Assembly: GCA_029202485.1 (NCBI GenBank)
Contig: CP119313.1
Coordinates: 868,001-932,000, forward strand
Direction of reading: 5' to 3'
Length of the DNA stretch: 64,000 nt
From: Candidatus Pedobacter colombiensis
GTDB lineage: Bacteria > Bacteroidota > Bacteroidia > Sphingobacteriales > Sphingobacteriaceae
Shown: piece by piece, positions 55,301 to 60,230 of the stretch
How the letters are laid out: every line of letters starts with the position of its first letter
Position numbering within the stretch: position 1 is the stretch's first letter
Notes under the pieces: generated by a model
The model's input: the letters and a program-made list of their open reading frames with translations, nothing else
Databases searched by the model: none
Told to the model about the DNA's origin: nothing
Program-made: the position numbers and the translations under genes

Positions 55301-55421
55301 AATTGCGGCAGGTACCGGAGGAACGGTTATACAAGCTACTGGAGTTGCTAAGGCTGCAAGAGATTTATTTATTCGGATAACAAGTGTAACATCCGGGTCT
55401 ACAGCATATGTAATATATTAA
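46395..55421 (+). CDS. Giant repetitive exported fibre-like protein (3008 aa)
   Basis: A signal peptide ends near residue 27. Residues about 30-150 form a domain (QINYQGIARKSDGNPV; LQSVPYAIYAS) common to Bacteroidota fibre or tail-fibre-like proteins. Residues about 198-237 are collagen-like Gly-x-y triplets (GPQGPIG). Residues 541-2225 contain 57 tandem units of two lengths, 26 and 33 residues, both starting LKVN(I/V)ADTAAMLSPYAKQ. The C-terminal third (about 2226-2900) has longer Thr/Ala/Asn-rich repeats (TTNANLTG; NLSGTNTGDQDLSGLAPK), followed by a unique beta-rich tail. No T9SS sorting domain is visible. It is probably a surface fibre or adhesin; phage-derived origin is possible. Confidence 0.85.
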   Translation: MSKLSQTRFFLIVLAFTVICCTRAVAQQLPQINYQGIARKSDGNPVADQSIRLRLTIRDGGVNGTSVYTETRQRTTNKFGLFTVVIGSTGALSQNGAMTAINWATGNKFLQVEIDPTGGGSFVDMGTSQLQSVPYAIYASSASPAGTAGGDLIGNYPNPTVSKLQGSAISITAPLTGQILKWNGSAWTPSNESTSSTGPQGPIGLTGPQGIQGVTGQTGATGATGPQGPQGIQGIPGISNLNSIGPISGTSDPNGMTLNAGVLSLAPANATNGGVVTTGAQTIAGAKTFNGPTIFNGTINAGTINKVTITAPANNAALTLADGSTLSTIGAYTTNLITTAATTVTLPVTGILATLSGAETLANKVLNSPVINAPTGIVKADVGLSNVDNTSDADKPVSTLSQAALNLKEALANKSTDVAADGASDIKYPTVKSIKTYVDAVVVSAATIPDATANVKGKIQLAGDLAGTGSTAATPVISDAAINTSKIANDAITTAKLLDGSVSDAKIAMGISASKVGLGNVDNTSDLNKPVSTATQSVLGLKVNIADTASMLSPYAKQAATQSAITAAQSAIALKVNIADTAAMLSPYAKQIATQSALDLKVNVADTAAMLSPYAKQAATQSAITAAQSAITLKVNIADTAAMLSPYAKQVATQSALGLKVNVADTTAMLSSYAKQVATQNAITAAQSAIALKVNIADTAAMLSPYAKQVATQSALGLKVNVADTTAMLSPYAKQAATQSTITAAQSAIALKVNIADTAAMLSPYAKQVATQSALGLKVNVTDTAAMLSPYAKQVATQSAITAAQSAISLKVNIADTAAMLSPYAKQVATQSALGLKVNIADTAAMLSPYAKQIATQSALGLKVNVADTAAMLSPYAKQAATQSAITAAQSAIALKVNIADTAAMLSPYAKQVATQSALGLKVNVADTAAMLSPYAKQAATQSAITAAQSAIALKVNIADTAAMLSPYAKQVATQSALGLKVNIADTAAMLSPYAKQAATQSAITAAQSAIALKVNIADTAAMLSPYAKQVATQSALGLKVNVADTAAMLSPYAKQAATQSAITAAQSAIALKVNIADTAAMLSPYAKQVATQSALGLKVNVADTAAMLSPYAKQAATQNAITAAQSAIALKVNIADTAAMLSPYAKQVATQSALGLKVNVADTAAMLSPYAKQAATQSAITAAQSAIALKVNIADTAAMLSPYAKQVATQSALGLKVNIADTAAMLSPYAKQAATQSAITAAQSAIALKVNIADTAAMLSPYAKQVATQSALGLKVNVADTAAMLSPYAKQAATQSAITAAQSAIALKVNVADTAAMLSPYAKQAATQSAITAAQSAIALKVNIADTAAMLSPYAKQVATQSALGLKVNVADTAAMLSPYAKQAATQNAITAAQSAIALKVNIADTAAMLSPYAKQVATQSALGLKVNVADTAAMLSPYAKQVATQSAITAAQSAIALKVNIADTAAMLSPYAKQVAMQSALGLKVNVADTAAMLSPYAKQASTQNAITAAQSSIALKVNIADTAAMLSPYAKQVAMQSALGLKVNVADTAAMLSPYAKQAATQNAITAAQSAIGLKVNIADTAAMLSPYAKQVATQSALGLKVNVADTAAMLSPYAKQAATQSAITAAQSAISLKVNIADTAAMLSPYAKQVATQSALGLKVNIADTAAMLSPYAKQVATQSALGLKVNVADTAAMLSPYAKQAATQSAITAAQSAISLKVNIADTAAMLSPYAKQVATQSALGLKVNIADTAAMLSPYAKQIATQSALGLKVNVADTAAMLSPYAKQAATQSAITAAQSAIALKVNIADTAAMLSPYAKQIATQSALGLKVNVADTAAMLSPYAKQAATQSAITAAQSAITLKVNIADTAAMLSPYAKQAATQSAITAAQSAIALKVNIADTAAMLSPYAKQVATQSALGLKVNVADTAAMLSPYAKQAATQNAITAAQSAIALKVNIADTAAMLSPYAKQVATQSALGLKVNVADTAAMLSPYAKQVATQSAITAAQSAIALKVNIADTAAMLSPYAKQVAMQSALGLKVNVADTAAMLSPYAKQASTQNAITAAQSAIALKVNIADTAAMLSPYAKQVATQSAITAAQSAIALKVNIADTAAMLSPYAKQAATQSAITAAQSAIALKVNIADTAAMLSPYAKQVATQSALGLKVNVADTAAMLSPYAKQASTQNAITAVQSAVALKVNIADTAAMLNPYAKQIAIQNALTLKANLASPIFSGTVTAPTFIGALSGNAATATTAGTVSTNANLTGVVTSIGNATSIANGAITNAMLANGAVANLSGTNTGDQDLSGLAPKVMPTFTTSATAPVFVSTAATGTAPFTVASTTPVANLSIGGNAATATTALTAGSVTTNANLTGEVTSVGNATTITNGAVINKVLSGYTSGAGTIVAGDNILQAIQKLNGNDGLKANIAAPTFTTSATAPIFVSTVATGTAPFTVTSTTPVANLSIGGNAATATTALTAGSVTTNANLTGVVTSIGNATSIANGAITNAMLANGAVANLSGTNTGDQDLSGLAPKATPIFTTSATAPVFISTATTGIAPFTVTSTTPVANLSIGGNAATATTAGTVNTNANLTGVVTSIGNTTSIANGAITNAMLANGAVANLSGTNTGDETNASIKTKLTPATASVDGYLKATDFATFNSKGTGSVTSTSVVTANGISGTVATASTTPAITLSLGAITPTSVTATGTVSGSNLSGTNTGDQDLSGLAPKATPTFTTSATAPVFISTATTGTAPFTVASTTPVANLSIGGNAATATTALTAGTVTTNANLTGPITSVGNTTSIGSQTGTGNTFVMSNSPVLVTPNLGTPTTLVGTNITGTANGLTSGKALNLDGGLGGQIPYQTAVGATAMLANGLAGQVLQSNGGTAAPSWVNAPSANYSIAPTTGGSVTLTATQVLEAGAYVINATATVTFPTAANLIAAMTAPQVGDVIRFMVAINGTGNFTPTIAAGTGGTVIQATGVAKAARDLFIRITSVTSGSTAYVIY
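48015..53069 (+). repeat. Coding tandem repeat array: 57 units of 78 or 99 bp
   Basis: Hand counting gives 28 short units (78 bp, ending ATQSALG) and 29 long units (99 bp, ending ITAAQSAIA); 28 x 78 + 29 x 99 = 5055 bp, exactly the span. The units mostly alternate with a 177-bp period. The order is broken by short-short pairs (units 10-11, 38-39, 41-42) and long-long runs (26-27, 45-46, 52-54). Near-identical blocks recur, for example one at about 49260 and again 708 bp (4 x 177) later. Confidence 0.95.
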
Positions 55422-55482
55422 TAATCCTATATGCTTAGTAAAAGTGTATTAGATAGAGGTTAAGCACAAATAAATTAGTATA

Positions 55483-56202
55483 ATGAATCGTTTTTTGAAA
55501 AATAGAGCTTTGAAGATCACATTAATACTTGTTGTATTATTTTCATCATTAGCAAAAGCCCAAACCCATCCAGTCAAGTCAATTGCAACACTACCAATAA
55601 AGCTAACTAACCCTTCGGATTCCCTCCAATACACATTGGGAGTGTTTCTAGGGCAATGGATTACCAATAACGGTTTTACAATAAATAATCCCCAATTATT
55701 CCGCAAAGGAATGGATGATCTTTTACTAAACAAGACTTTATTAGTAGATGCATCCACAGTTTCTGCAAGTCTGGATGCTTATCAGAAAAGGTTAATTTCT
55801 GAAAGAAGCAGTCAGCAAGAAAAGCTATTATTCGAAAACGTAAGAGGAAAAGCAGGGGTAGGGATGCTGCCGAGTGGAGTAGGTTATATGATACTGAAGA
55901 CTGGCGGCGGAATTAAACCCTGGGCTACTGATTCTGTAGTGCTTAACGTGAAAGGATACCTTCCGGATGGAAAGTTGTTTGAAGATACCTATGCAAAGAA
56001 AAGGTCATTGATTGGTAGTCCCGAAACATTCATTCAAGGCATGAACGAAGTGTTACAAATTATGCCATTAGGATCTACCTGGCGTGTGTTTATTCCATCA
56101 GCATTGGGATATGGAGAAAGGGGCATTCCCGGCTTGGTACCGGCTTACTCTGCGTTAATCTTTGATGTCGAACTTGTAAACATTATAGGAAATACCAGAT
56201 GA
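55483..56202 (+). CDS. Exported FKBP-type peptidyl-prolyl isomerase
   Basis: This 239-residue protein has a signal peptide ending AKAQ, an N-terminal helical dimerisation-like region (YTLGVFLGQWITNNGF; about residues 45-115) and an FKBP domain (about 125-239) with GYMILKTGGGIKPW, LPDGKLFEDTY, WRVFIPSALGYGERG and a closing FDVELVNI. The layout resembles Mip/FkpA-type periplasmic isomerases. Located 61 bp after the giant repetitive protein, it may help that protein fold during export. That link is an inference. Confidence 0.9.
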   Translation: MNRFLKNRALKITLILVVLFSSLAKAQTHPVKSIATLPIKLTNPSDSLQYTLGVFLGQWITNNGFTINNPQLFRKGMDDLLLNKTLLVDASTVSASLDAYQKRLISERSSQQEKLLFENVRGKAGVGMLPSGVGYMILKTGGGIKPWATDSVVLNVKGYLPDGKLFEDTYAKKRSLIGSPETFIQGMNEVLQIMPLGSTWRVFIPSALGYGERGIPGLVPAYSALIFDVELVNIIGNTR

Positions 56203-56266
56203 TAGTCCTGTATCCATCAAGATTTTGCTAAACATGTCAATGTTTTACATAAGTGGCCGTTGTTTT

Positions 56267-56288
56267 AACCTTAAGGTAATTTAAGGTT
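56267..56288. repeat. Inverted repeat AACCTTAA / TTAAGGTT
   Basis: Perfect 8-bp arms are separated by GGTAAT, followed by a short T-rich stretch. It could be a weak terminator for the FKBP gene or an operator of the decayed XRE regulator that follows. Confidence 0.4.
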
Positions 56289-56296
56289 GTTTTGGC

Positions 56297-56304
56297 TATA
56301 TTTG
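56297..56304 (+). promoter_or_regulatory. -7 promoter box (TATATTTG) ahead of the decayed XRE gene
   Basis: This TAnnTTTG match lies 34 bp ahead of the ATG at 56339 and is probably the surviving promoter of the pseudogene. Confidence 0.3.
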
Positions 56305-56338
56305 GTTTATGCAAATCATGTTGTAAAGCCAAATTAAA

Positions 56339-56522
56339 ATGAACTATACGAAATTGACAATGGGAGAGAAATTTAGGCTCTTAAAGCAAAATGCTGAGCC
56401 TGAGTACATACGAAAAAATCGAAGATGACTTTTTGTATCCTGCGGATACGATGATTAAGAAAACTGCAAAATTATATGAATTAACATACGAAGAACTTTT
56501 AGCTGTAGGGGAAGAAAGTTAA
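56339..56522 (+). pseudogene. XRE-type helix-turn-helix regulator broken by internal deletion and frameshift
   Basis: The first frame reads MNYTKLTMGEKFRLLKQN and then runs out of register, stopping shortly after. The next frame, open from about 56385, reads LSLSTYEKIEDDFLYPADT and continues to LTYEELLAVGEES at 56522. Together these are the two ends of a short XRE regulator of a kind common in Bacteroidota. The segment between (about a dozen residues holding helix 2 and the start of the recognition helix) is missing, so DNA binding is lost. The gap between the FKBP and ROK genes holds nothing else recognisable. Confidence 0.65.
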
Positions 56523-56597
56523 ATAGTTTAAAAAACATTTTAATAAAGCGGTTTAAATACTTTTATTTGAAAAGATAACCCAAACATATCTGAGCCT

Positions 56598-57470
56598 ATG
56601 GACCTTAATAATGCTTCGTTTCCTTTTATTGGCGTAGATATTGGAGGTTCGCATATTACGGCTGCGTATATAGATTCGTCCACTTATCATGTAATTCAAG
56701 ATAGTTTAAAGCGCGAAAGGGTAGTTTCTACAGCAGCTTCAACCATTATTCTCGACTCATGGGTTGAAGCATTGACACCATTAATTGCCGGACTTCCAGT
56801 AGGGCAGGCTAAAATAGGTGTTGCTATGCCCGGACCATTTGATTATATAAATGGGATTGCACTTTTCAAAAATGTAAAAAAATATGATTCACTATACGGA
56901 CTTGATATAGGGAAAATATTATCAGAAAAGTTAAACATACCGCGACAATCCATCATTTTCATAAATGACGCTGAGGCTTTCCTAAGTGGTGAAATGGCTG
57001 CTGGTGCTGCTGCTCATGTAGATAGAGCAATAGGCATTACACTGGGAACCGGACTGGGATCAGCAAGCAACTGTAGCGGAACTGTGGTTGATGTAAATAG
57101 GGCAGCTTTGCCTTTCCTTGAGCAAAATGCTGAAGAATATATGTCTACCCGGTGGTTTTTAGCCAGATACAAGGAGCTGGCGGGTAAAGAAGTGAAAAAT
57201 GTAGAAGACTTACTAAATACCTCAACACCTGTTGTGAAGAATCAGATATTTGATGAGTTTGCTACAAACCTGGCTAGTTTTATCAACGATTTTATAGCCG
57301 ACGAAAATCCGGAAGTATTGGTTATAGGAGGGAATATCGCACGGACATGGGATCATTTCATGCCACAACTGCAACAAAAAATAGTAAACAAAAATGTAAT
57401 CATCAGGCAAACTGAAATGTGGGAAGATGCCGCATTGGTGGGAGCGGCCTGTATCTGGATAAATCAATAA
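56598..57470 (+). CDS. ROK-family sugar kinase-like protein
   Basis: This 290-residue protein has the phosphate-1 motif FIGVDIGGSHI, a catalytic INDAEAFLSGE segment with Asp, and the phosphate-2 motif GITLGTGLGSA. It lacks the zinc-binding CxCGxxGCxE motif that defines most ROK proteins, so it belongs to a zinc-free subgroup. It should phosphorylate a hexose or amino sugar in the cytosol. The next gene, encoding an exported esterase, starts five bases after its stop, so the two form an operon. Confidence 0.85.
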   Translation: MDLNNASFPFIGVDIGGSHITAAYIDSSTYHVIQDSLKRERVVSTAASTIILDSWVEALTPLIAGLPVGQAKIGVAMPGPFDYINGIALFKNVKKYDSLYGLDIGKILSEKLNIPRQSIIFINDAEAFLSGEMAAGAAAHVDRAIGITLGTGLGSASNCSGTVVDVNRAALPFLEQNAEEYMSTRWFLARYKELAGKEVKNVEDLLNTSTPVVKNQIFDEFATNLASFINDFIADENPEVLVIGGNIARTWDHFMPQLQQKIVNKNVIIRQTEMWEDAALVGAACIWINQ

Positions 57471-57475
57471 TAATC

Positions 57476-58294
57476 ATGAAGAAAACACTTTTTTTAAGCC
57501 TGGTAGCATTACTGTTTGTACAGTTATCCTATGCTGCTAAGGTTGATACAGCAGTAACTTATAGTGCTGCAATGAAGAAAAATATTAAAGCAGTGGTAAT
57601 TACACCGGATAGCTATAATCAGGCAGAAAGTATGCCTGTGGTTTATCTGCTTCATGGTGCAGGCGATTCATATTCGGGATGGATAAAAAAAGTGCCTGCA
57701 CTTCAAAAATATGCGGATGATTTTCAAACCATCATTGTTTGCCCAGATGGAAATGTAACCAGTTGGTATTTTGACAGTCCTGTTGATCCGGAATGGAAAT
57801 ATGAGACTTATGTAGCTACAGAGTTGGTTAACTGGGTAGATAAAAATTACAAAACCATAAAAGACCGAAAAGGAAGAGCAATTACAGGGCTTAGCATGGG
57901 TGGACACGGAGCTTTGTATCTTTCTTTTAAACATCAGGATGTATTTGGTGCCGCCGGAAGTATGAGTGGTGGAGTAGATATTACACCTTTTCCATTAAAC
58001 TGGAACATTGCTAAAAGATTGGGAGATTACGATAAAAATGCGCAGCGCTGGAAAGACAATACCATTGTAAATATGACCTGGATGCTTGTTCCTAATCGAC
58101 TTGCCTTAATTATTGACTGTGGTAAAGATGATTTCTTTTATAACGTAAATATGAAGCTGCATGAAACTTTGCAGTATAGCAATATTCCGCATGATTTTAT
58201 CATCAGGCCAGGTGCACATACCTGGGATTACTGGACAAATGCCGTTAAATATCAGTTGATGTATTTTAATGGATTTTTTAATAAGAAAGGATAA
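57476..58294 (+). CDS. Exported alpha/beta-hydrolase esterase (esterase D/feruloyl-esterase type)
   Basis: This 272-residue protein starts at an ATG giving a signal peptide ending LSYA; the frame is open upstream into the kinase gene. The nucleophile elbow is GLSMGGHG. The catalytic Asp is in CGKDDFF and the His in GAHTWDYW. An oxyanion segment LLHGAGDSYSGW precedes. This matches carbohydrate-esterase-like enzymes that remove acyl groups from sugars. Pairing with a sugar kinase suggests breakdown of an acylated sugar. Confidence 0.87.
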   Translation: MKKTLFLSLVALLFVQLSYAAKVDTAVTYSAAMKKNIKAVVITPDSYNQAESMPVVYLLHGAGDSYSGWIKKVPALQKYADDFQTIIVCPDGNVTSWYFDSPVDPEWKYETYVATELVNWVDKNYKTIKDRKGRAITGLSMGGHGALYLSFKHQDVFGAAGSMSGGVDITPFPLNWNIAKRLGDYDKNAQRWKDNTIVNMTWMLVPNRLALIIDCGKDDFFYNVNMKLHETLQYSNIPHDFIIRPGAHTWDYWTNAVKYQLMYFNGFFNKKG

Positions 58295-58313
58295 AACGAT
58301 AACCCTATTTAAG

Positions 58314-58355
58314 AAAAGGCCGGTATTGCAATTTTTTGCATTTACCGGCCTTTTT
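58314..58355. terminator. Bidirectional rho-independent terminator
   Basis: AAAAGGCCGGTA pairs with TACCGGCCTTTT around an A/T-rich loop, with T-runs on both strands. It serves the convergent esterase and EttA genes. Confidence 0.9.
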
Positions 58356-58364
58356 ATTTGAAGC

Positions 58365-60044
58365 TTAAACCAGCTTTTTGTATTTAATACGGTGTGGAGT
58401 TACATCACCCAGGCGTTTTTTGCGATTTTCTTCGTAATCGCTATAGTTTCCTTCAAAGAAGTAAACCTGAGATTCGCCTTCAAAAGCAAGGATGTGCGTA
58501 CAGATACGATCTAAGAACCACCTATCGTGACTAATCACTACTGCACAGCCACCAAAGTTTTCCAGGCCCTCTTCTAATGCCCTTAGCGTATTCACATCGA
58601 TATCGTTGGTAGGTTCATCCAGTAGCAATACGTTTGCACCTTTTTTTAAAGTGATGGCAAGATGTACCCTATTGCGTTCTCCTCCTGACAGTATGCCAAC
58701 CTTTTTTTGCTGGTCGCCGCCATTGAAGTTGAATTTGGAAACATAGGCCCTTCCATTTACTGCTTTATTGCCCAGTTGAATGTTATCCAGTCCATCAGTA
58801 ATGTTTTCATAAACCGTTTTCTCTGGATCTAAGTCATTGTGCATCTGGTCTACATAACCCAATGCTACAGTTTCTCCAACACGGAAAGTTCCGCTATCAG
58901 GGGTTACCTGCTCGGTGATTAATCTGAAAAGCGTGGTTTTACCTGCCCCGTTCGGGCCAATAATACCCACAATACCCGCAGGAGGTAAAGAGAAGCTTAG
59001 GTTTTCGAACAATATTTTGTCGCCATATGCTTTTGTTACATTGTTGGCTTCAATAACCACATTACCCAATCTTGGACCTGCTGGAATGAACAATTCTAGT
59101 TTGTCTTCTCTTTCTTTCGAGTCTTCAGAAGCCAGTTTTTCATAATTTGATAGACGGGCTTTAGATTTTGCGTGTCTGGCTTTTGGCGCCATACGTACCC
59201 ATTCCAGCTCGCGCTCTAATGTTTTCTGACGTTTGCTCTCTGTTTTTTCTTCCTGTGCCAGGCGCTTTGCTTTCTGGTCTAACCAGGATGAATAATTTCC
59301 TTTCCATGGAATACCCTCACCGCGGTCTAGTTCAAGAATCCATCCGGCTACATTATCCAGGAAATATCTATCGTGGGTTACTGCAATAACGGTTCCTTTA
59401 TAATTCTTTAAAAATTGCTCCAGCCAATCGATACTTTCAGCATCCAAGTGGTTGGTAGGCTCATCAAGTAACAATACATCTGGCTCTTGCAGTAATAAAC
59501 GACACATAGCCACACGTCTGCGTTCTCCTCCGGATAATACACTAATCTTTGTGTCAGGATCAGGGCAGCGTAAAGCATCCATGGCACGTTCCAATTTGGA
59601 ATCCAATTCCCAGGCGTTCACGGCATCGATTTTATCTTGCAGCTCACCTTGGCGGGCCATCAATTTATCCATTTTATCTGGATCAGAATAATTCTCTTCT
59701 AAACCGAATGCTTCATTAACTTCTTCGTATTCTTTCAGTATAGCTGTGATTTCGGAAACACCTTCTTCAACGACTTCTTTTACAGTTTTGTTCTCATCCA
59801 GTTCAGGTTCCTGGGCAAGATAACCAACTGTATATCCCGGAGAAAAAACAACCTCACCCTGAAAGGATTTATCGAGGCCGGCGATAATCTTTAAAAGAGA
59901 AGATTTACCGGAACCGTTTAAACCAATAACTCCAATTTTAGCGCCGTAAAAAAAGGACAGGTAAATATTTTTTAAAACTTGTTTCTGGGGCGGGTAAATC
60001 TTATTTACCCCCGCCATTGAAAAGATTATTTTTTCGTCTGACAT
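58365..60044 (-). CDS. ettA: Energy-dependent translational throttle protein EttA (ABC-F ATPase)
   Basis: This 559-residue protein has two ABC domains without membrane helices: Walker A GLNGSGKSS and GPNGAGKTT, signatures LSGGERRRV and LSGGERNRV, Walker B LLLLDEPTNHLD and LLLLDEPTNDID. The arm between the domains and the linker with MAPKARHAKSKARLSNYE match EttA. It binds the ribosomal E site and gates early elongation according to ADP/ATP level. It is transcribed alone on the minus strand, ending at a bidirectional terminator. Confidence 0.93.
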   Translation of the reverse strand: MSDEKIIFSMAGVNKIYPPQKQVLKNIYLSFFYGAKIGVIGLNGSGKSSLLKIIAGLDKSFQGEVVFSPGYTVGYLAQEPELDENKTVKEVVEEGVSEITAILKEYEEVNEAFGLEENYSDPDKMDKLMARQGELQDKIDAVNAWELDSKLERAMDALRCPDPDTKISVLSGGERRRVAMCRLLLQEPDVLLLDEPTNHLDAESIDWLEQFLKNYKGTVIAVTHDRYFLDNVAGWILELDRGEGIPWKGNYSSWLDQKAKRLAQEEKTESKRQKTLERELEWVRMAPKARHAKSKARLSNYEKLASEDSKEREDKLELFIPAGPRLGNVVIEANNVTKAYGDKILFENLSFSLPPAGIVGIIGPNGAGKTTLFRLITEQVTPDSGTFRVGETVALGYVDQMHNDLDPEKTVYENITDGLDNIQLGNKAVNGRAYVSKFNFNGGDQQKKVGILSGGERNRVHLAITLKKGANVLLLDEPTNDIDVNTLRALEEGLENFGGCAVVISHDRWFLDRICTHILAFEGESQVYFFEGNYSDYEENRKKRLGDVTPHRIKYKKLV

Positions 60045-60180
60045 AATTGCTTATTGACTTGCAAATATCGCCAATAAAGTCAGAACTTAGTAAGTTTTCT
60101 GAAATAACGGCAGTTACAATATCTATTTTATTCGCTGTGGCGTAATTGTTGATAAATTAAAAAAAATACGGGTGCTCATT

Positions 60181-60198
60181 TATAAAACAAATTTTATA
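60181..60198. promoter_or_regulatory. Inverted repeat ahead of clpC
   Basis: TATAAAA and TTTTATA form perfect arms around CAAA, 33 bp before the clpC start. It may be a stress-responsive control element or part of the promoter; an A/T-rich chance palindrome is possible. Confidence 0.3.
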
Positions 60199-60230
60199 GT
60201 TTAGAGCATTCCCGAATTAGAAAGGTATAT

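Noticed and set aside
46395..55421. Prophage tail-fibre locus
   Set aside because: Although the giant protein resembles tail fibres, it has a signal peptide and no capsid, tail, terminase or integrase genes lie nearby.
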